A stretch of 64,000 nucleotides of DNA, taken from Flavobacterium tagetis. GTDB taxonomy: Bacteria; Bacteroidota; Bacteroidia; Flavobacteriales; Flavobacteriaceae. The translations under genes were made by a program, and so were the position numbers. Positions 49,722-59,006 of the stretch are shown here, one piece after another. The notes under the pieces were generated by a model. That model made no database searches. It was not told where the DNA came from and saw only the letters and a program-made list of their open reading frames with translations. The stretch's first letter is position 1. The number at the start of each line of letters is the position of its first letter. The stretch lies in assembly GCF_016735615.1 (NCBI RefSeq), contig NZ_JAERSF010000004.1, positions 248,001 through 312,000 on the forward strand. The letters run 5' to 3'.

Positions 49722-52700
49722 ATGAACTTTAAAGAACTATTAAACAAAGGAGCAAATTTTTGCTTTAAACTTGTTTTCTTACTGTGCTTATTGATCGGTA
49801 GACAAGTACACGCTCAGGGCACAACGATAGAGGGAACCGTTAAGGATGCCGCGGGACTTTCTCTTCCTGGGGTAAACGTCTTAGAAAAAGGAACTAAGAA
49901 CGGAACTTCTACCGATTTTGATGGACATTATAAACTAAAGCTTACCAATCCAAAAGCGGTTTTAAGTTTTTCATTTATCGGATTTAAAAGTATTGACATT
50001 TCTGCAGATGGAAAATCGAAAGTAAATGCAACGATGTCTGAAGATTCTAATAATTTAAATGAAGTTGTTGTAATTGGATATGGAACTTCTAAGAAATCTG
50101 ATTTGACTGGTGCAGTTGCTACGTTTTCTGGAAGTGAGGCTCGTAAAATTCCAGTTCCAAACGTAGCAGAAGCTTTAACGGGACGTGTTGCGGGGGTTCA
50201 AGTAACTTCTTCCGAAGGGTCACCAGATTCAAATGTGCAAATTAGAATTCGAGGAAATGGATCATTAACACAAGACGCATCTCCATTGTATATCGTAGAT
50301 GGATTTCCGGTAAACAATATTAATGATATTTCTTCTTCTGATATTGACACTATGACGATATTAAAAGATGCATCATCTACTGCAATCTATGGTTCTAGAG
50401 GAGCTTATGGAGTTGTTATTGTAACTACTAAAAAAGGTAAAGATGGTAAAATTGCTGTAAACTTTAATATGTTCTATGGAATGAAAAAAATGGCTAATAC
50501 TATCGGTGTTACATCTCCAGAAGACTACGTAAAATGGCAGTACGAATATGCGATGCTTAAAGATAATACTGATGTAAGCTCTTACGAAAAATATTTTGGA
50601 GCATGGCAGGATTATGATATGTACAAAGGCATGAAAGGAAACAATTGGCAAAAGCAAGTTTTTGGACGTACCGGGGAAGTGCAGAGCCGTGACTTATCTA
50701 TTCGCGGTGGAAGTGAAAAAATGAATTATAACTTCAATTATGCCCATTATGATGAAAAAGCAATTATGTTGGGATCGGATTTTAATAGAAACAACTTATC
50801 TCTTGCATTAAATAGCAAAGCTTCTGATAAAATTGATTTAAGTTTCACGATGCGTTATTCTGATACAGAAATTAATGGTGCGGGTATGAATGAACAAAAC
50901 GAAGCTTCTTCAGCAGATTCTCGTTTAAAAAATGTTGTAGGATATGCCCCAATTCCGGTTCCAGGTTTGACAACAGATGATACAGATGAGGCAGTTTCTG
51001 ATAATTTAACACATCCTTTTGTGGCTATTACAGACAACAACCGTCAGCAGTTTAGAAAAAACTTTAACATGTTGGGGAGTTTTTCATGGAAATTCACTCC
51101 AAATCTAATTTTCAAGACAGAATTAGGTTTAGATAACTATAACTATCAAGATTATCGTTACTACGGACGTACAACTTATTACGTAAAAAACACTCCGGCA
51201 GCAGAAAGACAAGGAATGCCAGCGATGATAATGGGAGATAGAAAAGATACACGTTTTAGAAATGCAAACACGCTTAACTATGACATGAAAAAAATAGTTG
51301 GGGAGGATCATTCTTTAAAATTTCTTTTGGGAGAAGAGTCTATCGATTTTAAAAGAAACGATTTGACAAATACTATTCACGGATTTCCATTATCTTTTGA
51401 TTTAGATGATGCTAAAAAATTAACCACACAAGGAACTCCAGTTTCGGTTGATAATTTCTACTATCCAGATGATAAATTACTTTCTTTCTTTGGACGTGTA
51501 AATTATGATTATAAAGATCGTTATTTATTTACAGCTACATATAGAGCGGATGGGTCTAGTAAATTTTCTGAAGGTAATAAATGGGGATTCTTTCCTGCGG
51601 CGGCGGCAGCTTGGAAAATATCAGGGGAAGAGTTTATGAAAAATGCAACATGGATTAATTTGCTTAAACTAAGAGTAAGCTACGGTGAAGCGGGTAACAA
51701 CAATATTCCAACAGGACAGATGGTTCAAAGTTTTGTTTCTACAAGTTCTACTTGGATTAATGGCGTTAATAATTATTGGGCATCTTCTAAAATTATGGCT
51801 AACCCAGATTTGAAGTGGGAAACTACTGTAACACAAAATATAGGTTTAGATTTTGACTTGTTTAAAAATAAAGTAACAGGATCTGTGGAGTTTTATAAAA
51901 ACATCACAAAAGATTTATTGATCAATTTCCCAATTTCGGGAGGAGGTTATGATTCTCAATACAGAAATATGGGTGAAGTTCAAAACAGTGGAGTTGAAGC
52001 TACTTTAAACCTTAACCTAATTGAAAAAGCTAAATATGGATTAAGCTTATCTTTCAATGCAGGATTTAATACTAATAGAATTAATTCACTTGGCGTGATG
52101 AACAATTTTGGATGGGCTTCTGGATGGGCTTCTACAGCCATCGGAAATGACTATTTAGTAAACGTAGGAGAGCCAATTGGTATTATGTACGGATATAAAA
52201 GTGATGGACGCTACGAAGTTTCAGACTTTGATTATAATGCAGGAGCATACACTTTAAAAGCAGGAGTGGCAGATGGGACTACAATTGTTGGACCAATGAA
52301 ACCTGGCGCTATGAAATTAAAGGATATTGATGGTGACGGTAAAGTGAATGCTAATGATCTTACTGTTATCGGAAATGCTAATCCTAAAACTACAGGAGGT
52401 TTTGTTCTGAATGGAAATGCTTATGGTTTTGATCTTTCGGCAGCATTTAATTATAGTATAGGTAATGATATCTATAATGCTAATAAAGTTGAATTTGCTA
52501 CTTCAGTCCCAAATGGACAATATAGAAATTTAAATTCTGAAATGGCTGATGGAACAAGATGGACGAATCTTGATCCTAATACTGGACAGTTAGTAACTGA
52601 TCCTGTAGCTTTAACAGCTTTAAATGCAAATACTACAATGTGGTCTCCTTATATGCCTCGTTATGTTTTCAGTGACTGGGCTGTTGAAGATGGGTCTTTC

Positions 52701-52937
52701 TTAAGACTTAATACTTTAAGTTTAGGTTATACTACACCAGAAGCTTTAACCTCTGCATTAGGGGTTTCTAAATTGAGGTTTTATCTTACGGCTAGTAATG
52801 TTTTTGTTTGGACTAAATATTCAGGTCCAGATCCTGAGGTTTCAACAAGAAGAAACACACCGCTTACACCAGGAGTTGATTATTCAGCTTATCCAAGAAG
52901 CAGACAGTTGATATTTGGTTTAAACCTTAATTTCTAA
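49722..52937 (+). CDS. SusC/RagA-family TonB-linked outer-membrane transporter
   Basis: The 1071-residue protein has a signal peptide (to about residue 32, HAQ), a carboxypeptidase-regulatory-like domain (IEGTVKDAAGLSLPGVNVLEKGT), the SusC TonB motif (NLNEVVVIGYGTSKKSDLTGAV), a plug domain (about 120-235) and a C-terminal beta barrel ending in Phe (FGLNLNF). It imports oligosaccharides across the outer membrane. It heads a three-gene operon with susD and a surface lipoprotein. No glycoside hydrolase, polysaccharide lyase or sensor follows, so substrate is unknown. Confidence 0.96.
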   Translation: MNFKELLNKGANFCFKLVFLLCLLIGRQVHAQGTTIEGTVKDAAGLSLPGVNVLEKGTKNGTSTDFDGHYKLKLTNPKAVLSFSFIGFKSIDISADGKSKVNATMSEDSNNLNEVVVIGYGTSKKSDLTGAVATFSGSEARKIPVPNVAEALTGRVAGVQVTSSEGSPDSNVQIRIRGNGSLTQDASPLYIVDGFPVNNINDISSSDIDTMTILKDASSTAIYGSRGAYGVVIVTTKKGKDGKIAVNFNMFYGMKKMANTIGVTSPEDYVKWQYEYAMLKDNTDVSSYEKYFGAWQDYDMYKGMKGNNWQKQVFGRTGEVQSRDLSIRGGSEKMNYNFNYAHYDEKAIMLGSDFNRNNLSLALNSKASDKIDLSFTMRYSDTEINGAGMNEQNEASSADSRLKNVVGYAPIPVPGLTTDDTDEAVSDNLTHPFVAITDNNRQQFRKNFNMLGSFSWKFTPNLIFKTELGLDNYNYQDYRYYGRTTYYVKNTPAAERQGMPAMIMGDRKDTRFRNANTLNYDMKKIVGEDHSLKFLLGEESIDFKRNDLTNTIHGFPLSFDLDDAKKLTTQGTPVSVDNFYYPDDKLLSFFGRVNYDYKDRYLFTATYRADGSSKFSEGNKWGFFPAAAAAWKISGEEFMKNATWINLLKLRVSYGEAGNNNIPTGQMVQSFVSTSSTWINGVNNYWASSKIMANPDLKWETTVTQNIGLDFDLFKNKVTGSVEFYKNITKDLLINFPISGGGYDSQYRNMGEVQNSGVEATLNLNLIEKAKYGLSLSFNAGFNTNRINSLGVMNNFGWASGWASTAIGNDYLVNVGEPIGIMYGYKSDGRYEVSDFDYNAGAYTLKAGVADGTTIVGPMKPGAMKLKDIDGDGKVNANDLTVIGNANPKTTGGFVLNGNAYGFDLSAAFNYSIGNDIYNANKVEFATSVPNGQYRNLNSEMADGTRWTNLDPNTGQLVTDPVALTALNANTTMWSPYMPRYVFSDWAVEDGSFLRLNTLSLGYTTPEALTSALGVSKLRFYLTASNVFVWTKYSGPDPEVSTRRNTPLTPGVDYSAYPRSRQLIFGLNLNF

Positions 52938-52957
52938 TTCAGTAAAATTTTCACAAG

Positions 52958-54748
52958 ATGAAACATAAAATATTAATTGCAGGAATTGCACTGGTAAGCC
53001 TTTTTACATCCTGCTCAGAAGATTACTTAGATGCTCCAGCAAAATCAACATTAGACGAGTCAGTTATTTTTTCTAGTCCAGGATTAGCTGAAGGAGCGAT
53101 TGACGGGATTAAAATTCCGTTTGCAGAAACTAACTCTTACAGAGGCCGTTTTCTTCCTTTTTACGGATTGAATACAGATGTAGAGTGGTACAATTCTTCG
53201 CAAACTGTTAGTGATGCATCAGATTTATGTACTTATGATGCACAAAAAAATAACTCTCAGATGAATACGACAAACAACGCTTGGGCAATGATGTATTCTG
53301 GTATTGAGCGTGCAAATATTGCTATCAGAGGTTTGCGTACTTATGGTAATCCAACACCAGGATCACAGTTAGGATATTTGCTTGGAGAAGCTTTAACGTT
53401 AAGAGCTATTTATTATGCAGACTTGATTAAAGCTTGGGGAGATGTCCCTGCTAGATTTGAACCAGTAAACAATGCAACACTTTATGTTGAGAAAAGCAGT
53501 AGAGATATTATCTACAAACAACTTCTTGCTGATTTAGCAGAGGCATCCACATTAGTTCCTTGGCCAGGTGAAAGCACAGCAACAAGTACCGTAGAAAGAA
53601 TTAATAAAGCATTTGTAAAAGGATTTCGTGCTCGTTTAGCAATGGCAGCCAGCGGTTATCAACAATATCCTGATGGTATTAGAAGAAGCACAGATCCTGA
53701 ATTGTCTGTAGGAAATATGTATGCATTAGCTTTAGCAGAATCTCGTTCTGTTATTGCAAGTGGAAAAGCGCATCTAGAATCTTCATTTGAAACTTTTTGG
53801 AAAAACTACAACCAAGAAAAAATTAATGCAGGAGGTGAGTCACTTTGGGAACTTCCATTTGCAGACGGTAGAGGTCGTATGTTATTTACATTCGCAGTAC
53901 GTCATACTACAGAAGACCAGTTTCATAGTAATGGTCCAAATCGTGGTGGAAGTGCTGGCCCTCTTCCTACAGTATTTTATGATTACGATCAAGCAGATAC
54001 GAGAAGAGATGTAACTTGTGTCCCTTATAAATATGGTACCGCAGTAAATAATATTGCAAAACAAGAACTAGGAGCCTTAAATACATGGTATTTTGGAAAA
54101 TACCGTTACGAATGGATGACGCGTTTTGTTACTTCGGATAATGATGATGGTGTAAATAAAATTTATATGCGATATGCAGAAGTTCTTTTGATTGCAGCAG
54201 AAGCAGCGAATGAATTAGAAGGGCCAGCAGCAGCAGCACCTTATCTCAAAGAAATTAGAAGAAGAGCATTTCCAACTGCTGTTCAAACCGAAAAAGTAGA
54301 AAACTATGTAAATGGATTGTCTTCTAAAGAAGCGATGTTTAATGCTCTTGTTGACGAGAATAAATATGAGTTTACAGGCGAAATGGAACGTAAACAAGCT
54401 CTTATTCGTTGGAATTTATTAAAGGTAAAATTAGATGAAGCCAAAGTAAAAATGAGGCAGCTTGCGGATCGCACAGGTGATTATTCAGATGTTCCTGCAA
54501 CATTATATTATAAATACCAAGCGGATAATGTAAGTTTAAATATTTACGGACTTAATCGTGGGGAAACAACTAATCCAGGTGCAGACTGGACACAATTTGC
54601 ATGGACATGGACAGGTGCTGCAACCGAAACTAAGATCAGTACTTTATATAAACCTGGAGTTAATCCAGACAATAGACAATTCTGGCCAATCTGGCAAGTA
54701 TTCCTTGATGGAAGCAATGGAAAATTGACTAATGATTATGGGTATTAA
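52958..54748 (+). CDS. SusD/RagB-family surface glycan-binding lipoprotein
   Basis: The 596-residue lipoprotein (lipobox LFTSC, acylated Cys19) has a TPR-rich SusD fold: early SEDYLDAPAKSTLDESVIF, EALTLRAIYYADLIKAWGDVP, and C-terminal IYMRYAEVLLIAAEAANEL with EIRRRAFP. It caps the SusC barrel and captures glycan. It lies 20 bases behind susC. The C-terminal part ends FWPIWQVFLDGSNG, a common SusD ending. Confidence 0.95.
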   Translation: MKHKILIAGIALVSLFTSCSEDYLDAPAKSTLDESVIFSSPGLAEGAIDGIKIPFAETNSYRGRFLPFYGLNTDVEWYNSSQTVSDASDLCTYDAQKNNSQMNTTNNAWAMMYSGIERANIAIRGLRTYGNPTPGSQLGYLLGEALTLRAIYYADLIKAWGDVPARFEPVNNATLYVEKSSRDIIYKQLLADLAEASTLVPWPGESTATSTVERINKAFVKGFRARLAMAASGYQQYPDGIRRSTDPELSVGNMYALALAESRSVIASGKAHLESSFETFWKNYNQEKINAGGESLWELPFADGRGRMLFTFAVRHTTEDQFHSNGPNRGGSAGPLPTVFYDYDQADTRRDVTCVPYKYGTAVNNIAKQELGALNTWYFGKYRYEWMTRFVTSDNDDGVNKIYMRYAEVLLIAAEAANELEGPAAAAPYLKEIRRRAFPTAVQTEKVENYVNGLSSKEAMFNALVDENKYEFTGEMERKQALIRWNLLKVKLDEAKVKMRQLADRTGDYSDVPATLYYKYQADNVSLNIYGLNRGETTNPGADWTQFAWTWTGAATETKISTLYKPGVNPDNRQFWPIWQVFLDGSNGKLTNDYGY

Positions 54749-54778
54749 TAACTTGCTGAAAATTAATAAAGTATTATT

Positions 54779-56347
54779 ATGAAAACAAAATATATAGTAA
54801 AAGGGTTAATTGCCACATTAGTATTCATGCTTACTTTTTCTAGTTGTGAGACCTTTAATGAGGCTGTGATTGAAAATTTGGATGTAAGTAGAGAATTCTC
54901 TCCACTTGGACTTACAGCTAAAATTAGAAACTCAACTACAGTAGAATTAAACTGGACTGTTAAAAAAGAAGAAAATCCAGATCATTATGTAGTAGAATTT
55001 AGTGCTGATGATCCAAATTTTACAACAATTTTTAAAACTGTAAATGTAGCGCCAACAGAACTCCCTGTTCAAGTAGCATTAGAAGGAGAAACTGTTTATT
55101 CTATCCGAGTTAAGGCGGTTAGTGCTACAGGGTTAGAAGATTCTAAATGGTCTGTAACTACTGCAACTACTTTGTCAGAGCAAATTTTCTTTCCAGTGCA
55201 AGATGCAGATATAGATGCTACTAAGGTAACTTTGAGATGGACTCCAAATAGCGCCGTTACACACATTACGGTTATGCCAGGTAATATTTCACATACAATT
55301 ACTGCTGACGAAAAAGCAGCTGGTGTTGCTACTATAACAGGCTTAACCGGTGAAACTGATTATGCGGCGACTTTGTATAATGGAACAAAGAAAAGAGGTA
55401 ATGTTACTTTCAAAACAGGAATCGATATTGGAACTGGTATTTTGGTTAAACCAGAAGATGATTTAAATGCAAAAATTGCAGCTGCTGAAGCAAATGCTGT
55501 TTTAGTACTAATGCCTGGAGACTACAATGTTTATACGGGAGAAATTATTTTAAACAAGCCAATTACAATAAGAGGTTTACGTGTTGCAAATAAACCAAAA
55601 CTGAGCGTTAGATTTACTTTAAATTCTGGAGCATCTACTTTAAGTTTAATAGATTTAGAATTAGATGGTAAAAATACACAAACAGATATTATAAAGTACA
55701 ATCAAAATGGCAACTACGGAAAATTACTAGTTAGTGGTTGTACAATACACGATTATCAAGGTTCATTTACTAATACAGCAACAGGTGTTGTGGCCAAAAT
55801 TGAATCTATTACTGTAGAAAACTCTGTAATGACGAATATCGATACAGCTTCTACTGGAGAATTTATTGATTTCAGAACTAGTATTGTTTCGAGTATTGTT
55901 TTAACAAAAAGTACATTTAATAGTTGTGCAGCAGCTAGAGCATTTATTAGACTAGATGCCGCTACAGGAACAGGAACAGGTCTAACAAGTAATGTCTTAA
56001 TAGATGGTTGTACGTTGTATAAAGTTACAAATACGACTTCGGCTGGAGGTTATCAAATATTATACATTCGTTTTGTGGGTAATGCTACAACAGTGCGTAA
56101 TTCATTATTTGCGGAGACAATTGCTAGATATGCAAATCAAGCAGCTACAGTAGCTCCAACATTTGCAAATAATAATTATTACATTGCAACAACACTTAAT
56201 GCTGCGGCTCCAACAGCTCCTTTGAAATCAGATAGTGCTGGAACTTCATTAAATCCTCAGTTTGTTGATGCTGCAACAGGGAACTTTAAAGTTCAAAACC
56301 AAACAATTATTGATAATAATATCGGCGATCCTCGTTGGTTAAAATAA
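54779..56347 (+). CDS. Surface lipoprotein with Fn3 domains and beta-helix (DUF4957/DUF5123 type)
   Basis: The 522-residue lipoprotein (lipobox TFSSC) has two Fn3-like domains (about 45-135 and 140-220, TVELNWTVKKEENPDHYVVEF, KVTLRWTPNSAVTHITVMP) and a parallel beta-helix (about 230-490) of the DUF4957/DUF5123 type with INKPITIRGLRVANKPKL-like turns. This layout is seen in pectin- and alginate-type PULs as a surface binding protein and may resemble lyase scaffolds. Catalytic residues of PL6/PL1 are not evident. It follows susD after 30 bases. Confidence 0.8.
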   Translation: MKTKYIVKGLIATLVFMLTFSSCETFNEAVIENLDVSREFSPLGLTAKIRNSTTVELNWTVKKEENPDHYVVEFSADDPNFTTIFKTVNVAPTELPVQVALEGETVYSIRVKAVSATGLEDSKWSVTTATTLSEQIFFPVQDADIDATKVTLRWTPNSAVTHITVMPGNISHTITADEKAAGVATITGLTGETDYAATLYNGTKKRGNVTFKTGIDIGTGILVKPEDDLNAKIAAAEANAVLVLMPGDYNVYTGEIILNKPITIRGLRVANKPKLSVRFTLNSGASTLSLIDLELDGKNTQTDIIKYNQNGNYGKLLVSGCTIHDYQGSFTNTATGVVAKIESITVENSVMTNIDTASTGEFIDFRTSIVSSIVLTKSTFNSCAAARAFIRLDAATGTGTGLTSNVLIDGCTLYKVTNTTSAGGYQILYIRFVGNATTVRNSLFAETIARYANQAATVAPTFANNNYYIATTLNAAAPTAPLKSDSAGTSLNPQFVDAATGNFKVQNQTIIDNNIGDPRWLK

Positions 56348-56370
56348 AAAATCGTGGTTGATTAAATAGA

Positions 56371-56407
56371 AAAAGCGGGATACAATTTACTTTGTAATCC
56401 CGCTTTT
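56371..56407 (+). terminator. Terminator of the SusC operon
   Basis: AAAAGCGGGATACAA (56371-56385) pairs with 56392-56407 with one bulge, followed by a T run. Confidence 0.85.
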
Positions 56408-56408
56408 T

Positions 56409-56472
56409 TAGTTTTCAGTCGCGGTCCCAGTCTTCAGTCATGGGGGTAGCTGAAAACTGAGACTGAAAACTA
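56409..56472. repeat. Inverted repeat, AGTTTTCAGTC word
   Basis: TAGTTTTCAGTC (56409-56420) is an exact complement of 56461-56472. An inner copy CTGAAAACT (56450-56458) also pairs with 56410-56418, and a third CAGTC/CAGTCA word lies inside. It lies between the SusC operon terminator and the convergent pentapeptide gene. Confidence 0.7.
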
Positions 56473-56476
56473 ACAA

Positions 56477-57049
56477 CTACTCAATAAATAAATCAAATTT
56501 TTCTAATAAACCTGCAAGTGCCGTATGAGAAACCTTTGTTCCTTTAATCTTATTTTCTGATGGATCAAAAGCATAGTTTCTGGAAGTTCTAAAATCTGTT
56601 TTTTCCAAAATGCTTTCCACGAAAGTGGCACCCGAAAGATCGCAGTTTTTAAAAATAGCCAGCGATAAATCGGTATTCGAAAAGTCAGTTTCTTTTAAAG
56701 AACAATCTGTAAAATAGGTTTTCTTTAGTTTTTTGTAAATGAAAGTAGAATAGTCCAAAACACAATCTTCAAAATTCATAGAAAACAAAAAACTATTGCA
56801 GGCACTAAAATCAAGCCCCATTAATTTACAGCCAATAAATTTGATGTTTTTCAAACCTGTATTTCTTAGCACGGCCAATGAAAGATTGCAGTTTTTAAAA
56901 GTAGAATCCATAAAATCATTATGACTCAAATCGCTTTTAGAAAAGTTGCAGTTAATGAATTCGCAGTTTACAAATTCGGTATTGGCTAAACTCTGATCCG
57001 AATAATCAATCGTTTCAAAAGTTCGGTTTTGGTATAATTTTGATTCCAT
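56477..57049 (-). CDS. Pentapeptide-repeat protein (Qnr/MfpA-like)
   Basis: The 190-residue protein is almost wholly A/C(D/N)(L/F)xx pentapeptide repeats (LANTEFVNCEFINCNFSKSD, CNLSLAVLRNTGLKNIKF, CDLSGATFVESILEKTDF). Its length, the internal break near residue 80 and the C-terminal helix (SHTALAGLLEKFDLFIE) match Qnr-type proteins that mimic DNA and protect gyrase from quinolones. Chromosomal Flavobacteria copies are common and need not confer resistance. It is unlikely to be part of the SusC operon, as it is convergent. Confidence 0.8.
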   Translation of the reverse strand: MESKLYQNRTFETIDYSDQSLANTEFVNCEFINCNFSKSDLSHNDFMDSTFKNCNLSLAVLRNTGLKNIKFIGCKLMGLDFSACNSFLFSMNFEDCVLDYSTFIYKKLKKTYFTDCSLKETDFSNTDLSLAIFKNCDLSGATFVESILEKTDFRTSRNYAFDPSENKIKGTKVSHTALAGLLEKFDLFIE

Positions 57050-57076
57050 AATAAATTTAAAAAGGCATGTAAGGTT

Positions 57077-57286
57077 TTATTCTAATTCGATGCAATCGAA
57101 AACAGAATTGTTTTGAAGTAATGCTGTAACATTCAATTCGCTGTCAACTCGTAAGATATTATCGCAATCTTCAAGATCGAAATTCCATTGAGATTCTGGT
57201 AATAATTGATTTAGTAATGCAGAAGCCGATTCAAATTTGGCTTGGTTATCAACGGAAGTTTTAAAAACATAAATCATAATTTGCAT
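57077..57286 (-). CDS. Small protein of unknown function
   Basis: The 69-residue protein (MQIMIYVFKTSVDNQAKFESASALLNQLLPES...) appears to be a small alpha/beta (ferredoxin-like) domain, with strand IYVFKTSV, helix AKFESASALLNQLL, strand WNFDLEDCDNILRVDS. No CxxC metal site is present, so it is not a normal HMA domain. A second start at residue 4 is possible. It lies 27 bases upstream of the pentapeptide gene (same strand), probably co-transcribed. No function is proposed. Confidence 0.6.
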   Translation of the reverse strand: MQIMIYVFKTSVDNQAKFESASALLNQLLPESQWNFDLEDCDNILRVDSELNVTALLQNNSVFDCIELE

Positions 57287-57326
57287 TTTTGAGGAAGCAA
57301 ATTTCTGAAAAACGTCTAGATATTTG

Positions 57327-58268
57327 TTAGGATTCTCTAATCAATAATTGGGACTTATCAATCAATTTTCGATATCGAATTGGAGAAATTCCTTCTGTTT
57401 TTTTGAAAAAACGACTAAAGTAAGATTGATCTTCAAAGCCTACTTGTGCTGCTATTTCACCTACAGAAAGGGTAGTTTGAAAGAGTAAATATTTAGCTTC
57501 GAGCAATATGTTTTCGTCAATCCATTTAACAGCAGATTTTCCTGTTATGGTCTTAACACATTTATTTAAATGGTTTGGAGTGACATTCAATAGAGAAGAA
57601 TAGTAATTTACCTGATGCTGGGTTTTTATATGATCGTGAATCAATTCTTTGAATTTTGCTGTAATGGCTTCTGCTGCCGAAATGTTTTTTACAGTTTTTA
57701 CAGCATTTTTATTCATCTCGTAAAATAGCGTAATCAGATACGATTGAACAATATTCAAATCTGCAATTGTAGTTTCCGAATATTCCTTTTTCAATCGCTC
57801 GAAGATGTTTGTAATTGGTTCAATGTCTTCGGAAGCCAGTTTGATTTTCGGATTTCCAGAAATTTTCAAAAAATCAAAATCATTCAACAATTCGCGACTG
57901 CCATATTTCCGAATCAAAATATCAGGATGAAACTGGCAGATATAACCTTTGTGAATATTATTGATATTGTCTAGCGAAAAGATCTGACCAGCGGGAACCA
58001 TAATCATTTGATTATCGGTCGTAACATATTCCTGGTATCCTAATTTCATAACATGCTGACCAGAAGAAATAAAAATTAAAGTATGGCAAGAATGTTTAGA
58101 AGGTGGAACAGGATGCTGCATTTGCATCATTTCTTCAATTTCCAGACAGAAAAAATGATCCGAATTCGATTTGAAAAGCAAATGAATAGGATTGTCTTCT
58201 CCTAAAAATTTCTCTCGAAATCCTTTTGGGCCATACGTTTTTATTTTCTCTGCCTGCTTCTTTTTCAT
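57327..58268 (-). CDS. AraC-family transcriptional regulator
   Basis: The 313-residue protein has an N-terminal cupin-like domain (HSCHTLIFISSGQHVMKLGY, YVTTDNQMIMVPAGQIFSL) and a C-terminal AraC HTH pair (INYYSSLLNVTPNHLNKCVKTITGKSAVKW, SVGEIAAQVGFEDQSYFSRFFKKTEGISPIRYRK). It starts 2 bases after the DUF6642 gene stop, so they are one operon with a promoter at 58878-58909. The inducer is unknown. Confidence 0.9.
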   Translation of the reverse strand: MKKKQAEKIKTYGPKGFREKFLGEDNPIHLLFKSNSDHFFCLEIEEMMQMQHPVPPSKHSCHTLIFISSGQHVMKLGYQEYVTTDNQMIMVPAGQIFSLDNINNIHKGYICQFHPDILIRKYGSRELLNDFDFLKISGNPKIKLASEDIEPITNIFERLKKEYSETTIADLNIVQSYLITLFYEMNKNAVKTVKNISAAEAITAKFKELIHDHIKTQHQVNYYSSLLNVTPNHLNKCVKTITGKSAVKWIDENILLEAKYLLFQTTLSVGEIAAQVGFEDQSYFSRFFKKTEGISPIRYRKLIDKSQLLIRES

Positions 58269-58270
58269 TT

Positions 58271-58834
58271 TTAATAATATAATCTAAAGTCAAGCAGTTT
58301 GCACAGATTGTAATGTTTAGCATAAAGATCTTCGACCACTTCAATCAAATTGTCGTTTTCCTGATACAGACTAAAAAAGGCTTTATCAATTGTACTGCAA
58401 CTCGCAATTTTATTATAAGTAGAACCGTAGCCAGAAATAGCTCTAGCACCAGTAATATCTAAGAAATATTGTGCTTCTTCTTCGTTTAAGTCTAAAACTT
58501 TAAGATTGGCAAAATGAATAATTTTACCTTTCATTTTTCCTTCAAACAATTCGGCAATTTCTTCAATGCTGTAATAATAATCGTGAAGGCAGATATTGTT
58601 TTCCTGACCAGGCATTGCTAGATAAATAATTTCATAATCTTTGAAATTATGATCTTCGTAAAGTAAAATATTCAAACTTTCTTCTAAACCCTCAATCGTG
58701 TCGCAAGTTTTATGAATGCTCGAAATGCCTTGGTCAATAGCCAGTTCTTCAAGACATTTTACCACATGTGTCGGGGTATGATCGTCTATATCTTTAACGC
58801 CTTCAAGGCAGAAAATAAATTTTTCATTATCCAT
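58271..58834 (-). CDS. DUF6642 family protein
   Basis: The 187-residue protein resembles DUF6642: IFCLEGVKDIDDHTPTHVVKCLEEL at the start and IIHFANLKVLDLNEEEAQYFLDITGARAISGYGS in the middle. This middle block is reminiscent of CHAT/caspase-fold C-termini, but no catalytic His-Cys pair is clear, so function is unknown. It lies upstream of, and coupled to, an AraC regulator, 2 bases apart. The regulator may respond to the same signal. Confidence 0.7.
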   Translation of the reverse strand: MDNEKFIFCLEGVKDIDDHTPTHVVKCLEELAIDQGISSIHKTCDTIEGLEESLNILLYEDHNFKDYEIIYLAMPGQENNICLHDYYYSIEEIAELFEGKMKGKIIHFANLKVLDLNEEEAQYFLDITGARAISGYGSTYNKIASCSTIDKAFFSLYQENDNLIEVVEDLYAKHYNLCKLLDFRLYY

Positions 58835-58877
58835 GCAGTTTTTCCTTTCTTTTTTAAGACTTTTTTAGTGGTTCTAG

Positions 58878-58907
58878 CAAATGTATTTTTTAAATCATAA
58901 AATCCAA
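58878..58907 (-). promoter_or_regulatory. Promoter of the DUF6642-AraC operon
   Basis: On the minus strand the -7 box TACATTTG (58878-58885) is preceded by a TTG at 58905-58907 with a 19-base spacer, matching the Bacteroidota -33/-7 pattern. It is 44 bases before the DUF6642 ATG. Confidence 0.55.
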
Positions 58908-59006
58908 TAGATAAAACGGACTTTAACGTCTTTTTTGGATTTTAAATTTAAGTTAGAGCAACGTAAATTTTTAAACGTATTTTTGTAAACCGAAAAGGAG
59001 TTACGC

